Positions 1 through 8,271 of a stretch of 64,000 nt of DNA are shown here, piece after piece (position 1 is the stretch's first letter; the number at the start of each line of letters is the position of its first letter). This DNA is from Sulfurospirillum sp. (GTDB lineage: Bacteria; Campylobacterota; Campylobacteria; Campylobacterales; Sulfurospirillaceae): assembly GCA_016744795.1 (NCBI GenBank), contig JADGDR010000008.1, positions 1 through 64,000 of the forward strand, read 5' to 3'. Below the pieces are notes generated by a model. The model saw only the letters and a program-made list of their open reading frames with translations, made no database searches and was not told where the DNA came from. The translations under genes were made by a program, and so were the position numbers.

Positions 1-1
1 A

Positions 2-94
2 AATGTTGTCAAGGATAATAAAAACTTTCTACAGATTATCGCTGTATTAAGTGCTTACACTCAAAAAGAGTTGGGTTTTATGTGCGAAAGTTGA
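2..94 (+). CDS. C-terminal fragment of an unidentified protein, cut by the window edge
   Basis: An open frame runs from the first complete codon at base 2 to a TGA at 92-94 and gives 30 residues ending in TQKELGFMCES. The composition (balanced hydrophobic and charged residues) looks like real coding sequence rather than noise, but the fragment is too short to assign to a family. It converges on the GIY-YIG gene that ends at 204. It could be the last gene of whatever lies to the left of the restriction-like cluster, or a chance open frame. Confidence 0.4.
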   Translation, partial: NVVKDNKNFLQIIAVLSAYTQKELGFMCES

Positions 95-203
95 GTAATT
101 TATAAAATCTTATAAAGCTATATATTTTATAATGTTTTAGTAAATACCTTATAATCAGAAAAAATGCTAGCTTAGTGGTATTGTACCATTAAGCAAGTAT
201 ACA

Positions 204-1382
204 TTATTTTATAATTATGGTTTTTAGTTTTTCATCATATATATATTTATCAATGTCATCATTAACTATTAATTCTACTACTTCTTCAATTACATCTAAC
301 GGAACCTTAAACCATTCTCTTGGATGATACTTCTTTTTAGAATAATCTATAATTTCTATGTTTAATCTTACATTATTAAAAAATGAATGTGTTGCTATTT
401 CTAGTTTATTTGTATTCATGTTAAAGCATCTAAATATTGAAACTACTTTCACATCTGCCATTAAATAAGTAGGTTCTTTTCTTGCATTTTTAATTCTATT
501 ATCGACATTACCAGTGGTGTAGCCAATTTTATGGAGGTCTTGAATAGAGGAAATTTCAGGTAGTGGACTTTTACTTTTCAATATATAAATAAATCCGTTC
601 TGTTCATCAAAATCATCTATAATAACTTCATTTTTATTGTTTACAACAGAGTCACCAACACGAAAACCATCTAAATCTAGTGCTTTAACTAATGACCTCA
701 AAAGCATTGTTGATTCCGTACCATTATCGAATATACATCTAGTTCTACCATCTAAACGAGTTCTCATTCCACTTTTATACTCGTACTCATTGTTTTCTGA
801 TTTAACATTTTCTAGATAGAGTAAGACTCCATTTAATACATAGAATTTTCCAATTTCAATATCTAAACTGTTAAACTTCACCAATTTTCTTTGTCTGTCT
901 TTCAATTCCTCTTGAATGCATGAAAACATATCTTCATAAAGTTCAAAGTTTTTACATTTAGTTCTTCTGGCAAGATAATCTGGTCTGATTCTAGCTGATT
1001 TTTTTATATATTTAAGGTCAAAGATACTTTCGTCAATAGTATCATTATTAAGTATTCCCAGTGGATCATCAAGAATGATATCAGTTATTGTAACCGATTT
1101 ATTACTCTCAGAATCCAATAGATTATAATAGTCAAGAGATAGTAATGTTTTTACTTTTGAAGGGTTTGCTCTAATTGCTTTTAGCCTTGCATGCAAAGTA
1201 AACTCTTCTATCCCTTCAGAATTTGGTTCTCTATTATATTCCTCATAAAAGTTTGAAATTTCTTCAAAAGACTCAATTAACCGCTGGTCTTCAGATCTTC
1301 CAACTTGTTTTTTTGATTCATCTAATTTTAGTAATCCAAAAGGATCATTTTCAAAAATTTCACTAAATTTTTTATCATTCAT
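204..1382 (-). CDS. GIY-YIG nuclease family protein (T5orf172-like)
   Basis: The 392-residue protein carries a C-terminal GIY-YIG nuclease domain. The GIY strand appears as GFIYILKS near residue 260 and the YIG part as KIGYTT near residue 283, followed by the R-x3-A helix (RIKNAR) and a late WF pair, as in the T5orf172/Mug113 subfamily. The first 250 residues are a mostly helical region without a recognised domain; it contains the motif DPFGLL near residue 14 and a second copy, DPLGIL, near residue 106. The start codon lies inside the 3' end of the helicase gene (8-bp overlap), so it is translationally coupled and last in the five-gene operon. Family knowledge suggests metal-dependent DNA cleavage, so I infer it is the nuclease of the cluster. 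It could also act in repair or as a regulatory nicking enzyme. Confidence 0.75.
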   Translation of the reverse strand: MNDKKFSEIFENDPFGLLKLDESKKQVGRSEDQRLIESFEEISNFYEEYNREPNSEGIEEFTLHARLKAIRANPSKVKTLLSLDYYNLLDSESNKSVTITDIILDDPLGILNNDTIDESIFDLKYIKKSARIRPDYLARRTKCKNFELYEDMFSCIQEELKDRQRKLVKFNSLDIEIGKFYVLNGVLLYLENVKSENNEYEYKSGMRTRLDGRTRCIFDNGTESTMLLRSLVKALDLDGFRVGDSVVNNKNEVIIDDFDEQNGFIYILKSKSPLPEISSIQDLHKIGYTTGNVDNRIKNARKEPTYLMADVKVVSIFRCFNMNTNKLEIATHSFFNNVRLNIEIIDYSKKKYHPREWFKVPLDVIEEVVELIVNDDIDKYIYDEKLKTIIIK

Positions 1383-3294
1383 CTCGAATACTTTGTCTTT
1401 TTAATTCTTTCATGTAAACAATTGCTTCTGCCATTCTTCTTTCTGTAGGATCAAGAGAATTTAAGCTCGGGTGTCTCTCTGTAGCTTTTATAAAGTTATT
1501 TATTTTGGGCCATAAGAACTTTGCTTCATCATCAGTCATAGTGACTTTAAATGCAGTTATGCATTGTTGTATAGCCTTTAATACTTTTGGTGTTAAAGAC
1601 TTTGATAATACTTCAAATGCATTCATAAAAGGATTAATGCTATTTATCAAGTCTACATCTATATCATCAATATTAATAAAGTCATTAGCCAACTTAATAA
1701 ATCTTTTATTTCCTTTTTCTTCTATTTTTGCATGTTTAATAACTGAATCAATCACAATATATTGACTTACCTCATTAACTTCATCTTTATTGAGATCAGG
1801 ATATTTCATCTTTACCACTTTAGGTATCATTACTTTATTAATAACTTCTGGATCAACATTTCCGGGCATTGCTTTAATGATTTCTGGGTCCTGAAGTACA
1901 CTCGCTTTCAAGTCGGTAATATCTGATTCTATAATATTTTTTACTCGTGTTGATTCCGACTGCTTAAATCCATTAATGGAAATTACATTATTTGAATTTT
2001 CTAGACCTTGTCCCTTTGAGTTAAATTTAAAATTAGGTGCTAATACTTGTTCCATTAGTAAAGATGCGGTAATAGCTTTTAGCATATTATTTACACTTTG
2101 TATCACTTCTTCATTGTCAGCATCCGGTTCAGCAATCAAATTAGTAAATTGAGCATGTATTTTGTTTGAACTATCCCTTGTACATCGACCAACTATTTGA
2201 ATAATCTCAGTCAATGATCCTCTATATCCAACTGTTAAAGCATGTTCACAATACGGCCAATCAAAACCTTCTTTAGCCATTCCTAATGCAATTATTAAAT
2301 CCACATCATTTATAGAAGACATATTTCTGAGGTATGTGATAGTTTTATCTCTATCAGGAAGGTTGTCATTAACTAAATCAGCAATTTTTAATATTTTACC
2401 ATCATCCCGTTCGACATAAATAATTTTTGTCTCATTGTCAATTTTTAAAACTTTTCCAATTATATCAATAATAGCATCTACTTCACGCAATTTATCTTTA
2501 GTTGATTCACCTGAATTAACGTTAGGAATATGTAGTATTGTTTTCTTGTCCGTATCCAAGACTTCGTGAATAGCGGATGTGTACTTGCCTTGATAAAAAT
2601 GATATCCAATACCCAAAGATTTTAAATATTTGTAGCCATTCAATTGCTCATAATAATTATAAGTCACTTTATAAAATTTTGCTTCATCATTAGGCATTAA
2701 AACAGGTATGGAATCTCCTCTGAAGTAGGAACCCGTCATTGCCAAAATATGAGCACTGCTTTCTGACATAATAGCTCGAATTAGCTCTCCTAATTTATTC
2801 TCATAGTCTACAGAAACATGATGAAATTCATCTATTGCAATTAAGCATTGATTGAACTTTTGTGTTTCAATTTGATTAAATGCAAATCGTAATGTAGCAT
2901 GAGTACAAATTAAAATTTTTGCTTCAGAATCCATAAACTCTTTAAATGTGTCAACTTTTCTTTTTTCGCCACCGGGCATGCATAAATCATATTTTACATC
3001 TGGTTGCCAATCAGAATGAAAGCCATCTGTTGTTAGATTAGTTTCACTAAATGAACTTGCAATTGATCTTTCAGGGACGGTTACAATGATTTTTTTTATA
3101 TTTTGATTTATTAACTTGTCTAGACCTATAAACATTAAAGCTCTAGATTTTCCAGATCCTGGAGGAGCTTTTAGCAAAATATTTTGTGCTTCTCTTGCAG
3201 CATACGCCCTTTGCTGCATTTCTCTCATGCCATATTCATTAATTATTAAACTATCTCCGTTTGATTCATATTTTACATCAACTATATTTGTCAT
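1375..3294 (-). CDS. DEAD/DEAH-type (SF2) helicase of the restriction-like cluster
   Basis: This 639-residue superfamily 2 ATPase has Walker A APPGSGKS near residue 44, a Walker B box IDEFHH near residue 150, a motif III-like TGS in place of the usual SAT, and motif VI QIVGRCTR near residue 366. The last 250 residues are helical and carry no domain I recognise. The layout resembles the translocase subunits of type III and related restriction systems rather than a replication or RNA helicase. Its ATG overlaps the stop of the adenine methyltransferase gene by 4 bp, and its own end overlaps the GIY-YIG gene, so the three are one translational unit. I infer that it moves along DNA to deliver or regulate the neighbouring nuclease; the substrate cannot be read from sequence. 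Confidence 0.8.
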   Translation of the reverse strand: MTNIVDVKYESNGDSLIINEYGMREMQQRAYAAREAQNILLKAPPGSGKSRALMFIGLDKLINQNIKKIIVTVPERSIASSFSETNLTTDGFHSDWQPDVKYDLCMPGGEKRKVDTFKEFMDSEAKILICTHATLRFAFNQIETQKFNQCLIAIDEFHHVSVDYENKLGELIRAIMSESSAHILAMTGSYFRGDSIPVLMPNDEAKFYKVTYNYYEQLNGYKYLKSLGIGYHFYQGKYTSAIHEVLDTDKKTILHIPNVNSGESTKDKLREVDAIIDIIGKVLKIDNETKIIYVERDDGKILKIADLVNDNLPDRDKTITYLRNMSSINDVDLIIALGMAKEGFDWPYCEHALTVGYRGSLTEIIQIVGRCTRDSSNKIHAQFTNLIAEPDADNEEVIQSVNNMLKAITASLLMEQVLAPNFKFNSKGQGLENSNNVISINGFKQSESTRVKNIIESDITDLKASVLQDPEIIKAMPGNVDPEVINKVMIPKVVKMKYPDLNKDEVNEVSQYIVIDSVIKHAKIEEKGNKRFIKLANDFINIDDIDVDLINSINPFMNAFEVLSKSLTPKVLKAIQQCITAFKVTMTDDEAKFLWPKINNFIKATERHPSLNSLDPTERRMAEAIVYMKELKRQSIRDE

Positions 3295-5921
3295 TGTTTT
3301 GTCTCACTTTTCTTTTTGTATTCTATAAATAAGTAATCAAGTCTCTGATAGTCTGAAATAAAAGGCTCGGATCTATAACAGCTCTCAATTACTGCATCTA
3401 AAACTTGATGTGCATTTAATAGTTCTTTACTCATTAAATCAGTATCATACATTTGAGCCAACGATTTTTCGGATGTTTGTTGACGGGCATCAATAACCCC
3501 CAGTACTGAGTCTAATATTATTTTTTTTTGAATTGGTGAAATACTCGGAAAAGGGAACGTATTGTATCCAAGCCTTGAAGAATACCTAATTCTTGTTTCA
3601 AGGGATCCACACACCGATTTTATCCATACTAAGTGCATACGAGATGTTAAAACACCAAATATCCAAGGTTCACAATCATATATTGCAAAAGCTAAATTAG
3701 ATATTATTATTTCTTTCCCTACGAAACCAATCGGAATATATCTTCTTCTCTCAGACGAAACAGACGGTATGATTATTGATTGCGTTGATGTCGTATTTAT
3801 CTCTCTAAATTGATGTGGGCGACTTGCTAGTTTATTTGCTGCTGAGTCAGAACTGTTGAGTCTATTATTTTTAACTAATTCAATTCTATCTTTTATAGGT
3901 GGTATCAAAAGTGCCTCATTAAGTTTTTCATCATCAATCCATAGACAGAACCGTTTAATGTCCTGTATAAATTCTTTTGACCCGAATAGTTTTTTTATGA
4001 AAACTTTAGACTTTGGATAATCTTTAGTTAAATTCAACATTTCAAGTTCTGAAAGAATTAAATTTCCACCATCATATGGCATGTTTCCTTTTGGCATAAG
4101 AGGGAGATCACTTAAAGGAATAGTTCGCTTTGACACGATAACATTATCTCCAGAGGTTAGATATGGAGTTATATTTGGTGCTTCATATACGGTTGCTTGT
4201 GTATAAATCTTCTTTTTCATGCTATCAGATAATTTTGATAACCCTATTACAACGACAGTAACACCAGTATTTCCTTTCGAACTATTTTTCCATTTAAAGG
4301 ATGTATGCGCAAAAAAAATCCCAATATTATGCTTATAGATTTTTGGCCATAGTAAACCAACTTGTTCACCTTGTGTAACAGAGTTTGTTACGACTATTGC
4401 TGCACGACTATTATTTTTTTCAATAAACTTTGATGCTAAATATAACCAGCACGAGGCATAATCTAAATTTTTAGTGCCACTATATTGACTAAAAACAAAA
4501 GCAACATCTTCTTTTTGTTCTTTAGATTGTTTTCTTGAGCCTTTATATGTTGGATTACAAACTATATAAACCTCAGACTTAGATGAACAAAATTCATTCC
4601 AAGAAACCCTTGTAGGATTTGCCAAAAGTATATTTGAACTATCAAAAGTATCTAAGCAATATGTCTGTTGATCGCTAATTCTTTTAGATTGAACACTTGC
4701 TACCCATAATCCTATTTTTGTTATTTCAGATTTAAAATGATTCGCATCTATTCCATAAAATTGGCTAATCGAAATATTTGATTCTTCACTATAAATTTCA
4801 GAAGTCAACTCAAAAATAGCTACTTTTATTATGTCTTCTATCTTTATCAATTCCTTGAATGCAACAATTAAAAAATTTCCAGCCCCACATGTAGGGTCAA
4901 ATACAGCTATTTTTTTTATTCTACTTAAAAGATCTTTTAATGCCGATACATCGATTTTATTTTTTTCAAAAACCTCATAAAATTCATCTAAAAATAATGG
5001 TCCCAATACCTTCATTATATTTGGAATAGAAGTATAATGATTACTTAACCCTGAAGAATTTTCGGGTATGACTATAGATTGTATTAATGAACCTAATATA
5101 TCAGGATTTAAGGAACTCCAATTAAGTGAACTAATTTCTAACAATAGTTTTTTTGCTTTACTATTGAAATTCGGAATTAAAACATTCTCTTTAAAAAGGG
5201 AAATTTTTATAATTGGAAGCTTGTTAAAATAGTTTGGTAAATCATCTCTGTCTTTACCTATTAAAATTAAAAACAACCGTTCAAAAATTGCTTTTAGATT
5301 TTCACTATTTTTATTCGTATACGTTGCTATTATATTGTGAATAGTATCCTTTTCAATAAGACCAATACTATCCGCATAAAAACAAAATAGTAGCCTAGCC
5401 ATCATTGTATTTACACCATGTAGTATATTTTCATTTTTAGTATTGTTTAATTCAATTAAAATGTTATAAAGTTCTGCAAATTTTTCGGCAGCTTTTAAAT
5501 CAGCAGTCTTATTAATATCTGTGTTTATTTTTTCAATTCCTACTAAAGGTAGGAAAAAATCAAAGTAATTATATAGTTCTTTTTTACTGGGACTAATAGA
5601 GTCTTTTGTTATTTTATCATACGCATAAACAAAGTCATCATTAACAATTAGAAAAAACCTTGCCTTTATATTTGAAATACCCTTTAGCTTAAGATTTTCA
5701 AATTCTGTATAAATATTTGCTTTGGCTGTAGGAAGAAAAAATAACTTGTTTTGTATTAATATTGATTTACTTAGGTTTTGTGGGTCTTTTAAAAGTTTCA
5801 CTCTTGAGATTGTTGCTTCTGGAAAATCAAAAGCTCTTAATAACCCATAGAGAAAATTTTCATTGTCTTTTTCAACTCCAATACATCTAATCATTTCTCT
5901 TATTTTTTCAAGATTATCCAT
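3291..5921 (-). CDS. YeeA/MmeI-like adenine-specific DNA methyltransferase
   Basis: The 876-residue protein has SAM-binding motif I as FDPTCGAGNFL near residue 340 and catalytic motif IV as NPTY near residue 455, a variant of NPPY/F that marks amino-methyltransferases acting on adenine N6. A target-recognition segment near residues 740-810 contains the SRMHLVWIKSVCGSLE pattern and ends in YNTFPFP, which is characteristic of the MmeI/YeeA type IIG family. Full-length members start with a D-x-ExK endonuclease domain. Here the first 110 residues align in spacing but show no ExK, so the protein looks like a methyltransferase without its own nuclease. It sits 8 bp after a C5 methyltransferase and overlaps the helicase by 4 bp. 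The loss of the nuclease site would fit cleavage being supplied by the GIY-YIG protein. Confidence 0.8.
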   Translation of the reverse strand: MDNLEKIREMIRCIGVEKDNENFLYGLLRAFDFPEATISRVKLLKDPQNLSKSILIQNKLFFLPTAKANIYTEFENLKLKGISNIKARFFLIVNDDFVYAYDKITKDSISPSKKELYNYFDFFLPLVGIEKINTDINKTADLKAAEKFAELYNILIELNNTKNENILHGVNTMMARLLFCFYADSIGLIEKDTIHNIIATYTNKNSENLKAIFERLFLILIGKDRDDLPNYFNKLPIIKISLFKENVLIPNFNSKAKKLLLEISSLNWSSLNPDILGSLIQSIVIPENSSGLSNHYTSIPNIMKVLGPLFLDEFYEVFEKNKIDVSALKDLLSRIKKIAVFDPTCGAGNFLIVAFKELIKIEDIIKVAIFELTSEIYSEESNISISQFYGIDANHFKSEITKIGLWVASVQSKRISDQQTYCLDTFDSSNILLANPTRVSWNEFCSSKSEVYIVCNPTYKGSRKQSKEQKEDVAFVFSQYSGTKNLDYASCWLYLASKFIEKNNSRAAIVVTNSVTQGEQVGLLWPKIYKHNIGIFFAHTSFKWKNSSKGNTGVTVVVIGLSKLSDSMKKKIYTQATVYEAPNITPYLTSGDNVIVSKRTIPLSDLPLMPKGNMPYDGGNLILSELEMLNLTKDYPKSKVFIKKLFGSKEFIQDIKRFCLWIDDEKLNEALLIPPIKDRIELVKNNRLNSSDSAANKLASRPHQFREINTTSTQSIIIPSVSSERRRYIPIGFVGKEIIISNLAFAIYDCEPWIFGVLTSRMHLVWIKSVCGSLETRIRYSSRLGYNTFPFPSISPIQKKIILDSVLGVIDARQQTSEKSLAQMYDTDLMSKELLNAHQVLDAVIESCYRSEPFISDYQRLDYLFIEYKKKSETKQ

Positions 5922-5929
5922 ACCGGGTG

Positions 5930-6829
5930 CTATTCCTTATTTCGGTCTATATAGTTTTTTATTGTAACGGCTACATATTCAGCCATTTTCACCGGAACAG
6001 CATTTCCAATAACCTGTTCCATTGAAGTTTTGCTACCATTAAATTGGAACCAATCAGGAAAAGTTTGTATAAAACTTCTTTCTTTTGTTGTTAACGCTCG
6101 AACACTTGAATTTACCACTGATTTATCAGCTGGATGTTTTACATAACTTTTTGGTATAGGCCGATTAACCCCTCTAATTGTTGAACTTGGCTCATTCACA
6201 CTAAATACTGCCCGCCTATTATAGCTACGTGGATGCATATAATAAAATTCTGTATCAAGTTTGTCACCAAAATACTCTTTTATAGTAAGTTTCTTAGTTG
6301 ACTGATTCATTGTTAAATATTCATCTAAAAAACCATCTTTAGAAAAAAGATGGCCTACTAAAAAAAATCTTTTTCTAGCTTGTGGAACACCTAAATAACT
6401 TGCATCTAAAACAGAATATGAAACACCATATCCTGCCTTTTTGAAAATATTCAACGCCTCTGGAAGTACTTTGCTTCTAGTTATATTGTAAACATTTTCC
6501 ATTACAAACCATTCAGGCTGAACTTCTTTAATATACTTAGAAAAACTAATTGTTAAATTAGCTCTTTCTCCAGTATCATTTCTTTTTCCGGCAATTGAAA
6601 AATCCTGGCAAGGGGGACCACCAATTATAATATCTGGTTTGTATTGTTGAATATCTTTTACTACATTACTATCACTTAAATCTTTTGTGAGAATTGGATG
6701 GTCAAAGTTTTCTCGATAAACATCAACAGCTGGTTTCCAGTTATCAAATGCTGCCTCAATTGTGTAACCTGCATTTTGGAACCCTAGTGACATTCCACCA
6801 CAACCAGAAAATAAATCAACCACTTTCAT
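5930..6829 (-). CDS. DNA cytosine-C5 methyltransferase, second copy
   Basis: This is a compact C5 DNA methyltransferase of 299 residues. Motif I is DLFSGCGGMSLGF, motif IV holds the catalytic cysteine in GGPPCQDFS near residue 74, motif VI is ENV, motif VIII is QARKRFF, and motif X is GNAVPVKMAEYV. The short segment between motifs VIII and IX is the target-recognition region. The first 78 residues are identical to those of the upstream paralogue, and the coding DNA there is identical too over 223 bp; beyond motif IV the two differ throughout. The start overlaps the upstream stop by 4 bp. Paired C5 methyltransferases are known where the recognition site is asymmetric or where two specificities protect one site, as in BsuMI, so the two probably methylate different strands or sites. 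Confidence 0.9.
   Translation of the reverse strand: MKVVDLFSGCGGMSLGFQNAGYTIEAAFDNWKPAVDVYRENFDHPILTKDLSDSNVVKDIQQYKPDIIIGGPPCQDFSIAGKRNDTGERANLTISFSKYIKEVQPEWFVMENVYNITRSKVLPEALNIFKKAGYGVSYSVLDASYLGVPQARKRFFLVGHLFSKDGFLDEYLTMNQSTKKLTIKEYFGDKLDTEFYYMHPRSYNRRAVFSVNEPSSTIRGVNRPIPKSYVKHPADKSVVNSSVRALTTKERSFIQTFPDWFQFNGSKTSMEQVIGNAVPVKMAEYVAVTIKNYIDRNKE
6595..6817. repeat. 223-bp perfect direct repeat, copy 1
   Basis: This block is identical base for base to 7506-7728 (offset 911). It spans motifs I to IV of the downstream C5 methyltransferase gene and stops 12 bases short of its start codon, where two substitutions appear. Confidence 0.95.
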
Positions 6830-7740
6830 AATATATCTATCCTAATTTTATTTTCTTCACAAAATTCTATAATTGCTTTACCAACAAATTTTGCCAAGTT
6901 AACAGGTACCGCATTTCCAATCATTTGGTTTAAATTCGTTTTAGTTCCTTCAAGTTTAAATTCCTCAGGAAAAGTTTGTATGTAACTTCGCTCTTTAACT
7001 GTTAAAGCCCTTACTTTATCCCCAATATCTACAAGATCTCCAGGATGCTTTTTATATTCTTTTGGAATAGGTCGTTCCACACCTCGGATGGTCACAGATG
7101 GCTCATATATGCTAAATACAGCTCTTCTTTTGTAACTACGAGGTATCCTAAAATAATACTCTACACCAAGTGAATCTCCCATGTAATCATGCATGGTCAT
7201 TCTATTTTTAGATAAGTTTTTTTCTAAATAAGTTTCTAAAAAATCATCTTCTCCTAAAAGAAAACCAATTAAAAAGAATCTCTTCCTTTTTTGAGGTACC
7301 CCACAATAGCTGGCATCGAGAACTTTTGCCGTAAGGCCATAACCATTCGCAGAAAATAGCTCTCTTACCTGCTGATATATTGAACTTTTCATTATACGAT
7401 CTACATTCTCCATAACAAAAAATGTAGGTTTTACTTGTACTATAATCTCAGCAAATGAAATTGTTAAATCTGCTCTTCCAAGAGATTCATTTCGATGTCC
7501 AGCACTTGAAAAATCCTGGCAAGGGGGACCACCAATTATAATATCTGGTTTGTATTGTTGAATATCTTTTACTACATTACTATCACTTAAATCTTTTGTG
7601 AGAATTGGATGGTCAAAGTTTTCTCGATAAACATCAACAGCTGGTTTCCAGTTATCAAATGCTGCCTCAATTGTGTAACCTGCATTTTGGAACCCTAGTG
7701 ACATTCCACCACAACCAGAAAATAAATCTACAACTTTCAT
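6826..7740 (-). CDS. DNA cytosine-C5 methyltransferase, first copy
   Basis: First gene of the cluster, 304 residues, with all core motifs of the C5 methyltransferase family: DLFSGCGG (SAM), PPCQDFS (catalytic Cys), ENVDR, QKRKRFF and the C-terminal GNAVPVNLAKFV. The recognition segment includes YFRIPRSYKRRAVFS and differs from its neighbour while keeping the same framework. An AGGA ribosome-binding sequence lies about ten bases before the ATG. The N-terminal third is shared with the next gene at the DNA level. Being first in the operon, it would modify host DNA before the helicase and nuclease genes are translated, as expected of a self-protecting restriction system. Confidence 0.9.
   Translation of the reverse strand: MKVVDLFSGCGGMSLGFQNAGYTIEAAFDNWKPAVDVYRENFDHPILTKDLSDSNVVKDIQQYKPDIIIGGPPCQDFSSAGHRNESLGRADLTISFAEIIVQVKPTFFVMENVDRIMKSSIYQQVRELFSANGYGLTAKVLDASYCGVPQKRKRFFLIGFLLGEDDFLETYLEKNLSKNRMTMHDYMGDSLGVEYYFRIPRSYKRRAVFSIYEPSVTIRGVERPIPKEYKKHPGDLVDIGDKVRALTVKERSYIQTFPEEFKLEGTKTNLNQMIGNAVPVNLAKFVGKAIIEFCEENKIRIDIL
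7506..7728. repeat. 223-bp perfect direct repeat, copy 2
   Basis: Second copy of the identical block, in the upstream C5 methyltransferase gene. Recombination between the copies would remove 911 bp and leave one intact, in-frame methyltransferase gene. Confidence 0.95.
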
Positions 7741-8148
7741 TAATTTTTCTATCCTAATTATAAAATTTTTTTTCTGTATATTGAATATTTAAAGTCAATA
7801 AGTGTTCATTATACTTTATTCGAAATTTTACTATGCTTATAACATACTTATCAATAATTAATGTAATGAAAAACACTATAACTATATTTAAAATTAGATG
7901 TTTGGAATTTCACACTACTTATGCAAATCCCCCAATAAATTGTAATATGCAAATAGCTAAGGATTTTTTTTAAGTTTTAGAAAAAACATCTATCAAAATA
8001 AAATTTATACATTTAGTTTAGTCAATTAACCATATATATCAAAATAATATATTGTATAGGTATAAATAAGGTATAAATATAAAATATTTCTTTTCTTAAA
8101 GTCTTTAAAAGTTGCTATTTAGGGTTTTAAAAGGAGTGTGTAAAAAAA
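7741..8148. other. AT-rich intergenic region between the methyltransferase operon and the tRNA gene
   Basis: No open frame worth calling occurs in these 408 bases, which are extremely AT-rich. The minus strand must hold the promoter of the five-gene operon; TATACA (plus-strand 7775-7780) is the most reasonable -10 because the TATAAT at 7757-7762 abuts the ribosome-binding sequence. I see no convincing -35, no integrase and no copy of the tRNA end. Confidence 0.5.
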
Positions 8149-8225
8149 TGGTGTCAAGAGAGGGACTCGAACCCTCGACCTCCGGCTTATGAGACCAGCG
8201 CTCTAACCAGCTGAGCTACCTTGAC
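8149..8225 (-). tRNA. tRNA with CAT anticodon (tRNA-Met or tRNA-Ile2)
   Basis: The minus strand folds into a complete 77-base cloverleaf. The acceptor stem GTCAAGG pairs with TCTTGAC with one G-U, the D-stem is GCTC/GAGC, the anticodon loop CTCATAA carries CAT, the T-arm is GAGGG-TTCGAGT-CCCTC, and CCA is encoded. CAT can mean elongator Met or lysidine-modified Ile2; I favour elongator Met but the sequence alone does not settle it. Its 3' end faces the restriction-like cluster, the usual arrangement for an island integration site. Confidence 0.95.
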
Positions 8226-8271
8226 ACTTTTATGAGGTCGAAATTATACCTTTTGTAAACTTAGAGATTTG

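Noticed and set aside
8..15. TGTCAAGG matching the 5' end of the tRNA sequence as an attachment-site copy
   Set aside because: Eight bases from the 5' (not 3') end are too short to distinguish from chance.
7757..7762. TATAAT as the -10 of the methyltransferase operon
   Set aside because: It would place the transcript start inside the ribosome-binding sequence of the first gene.
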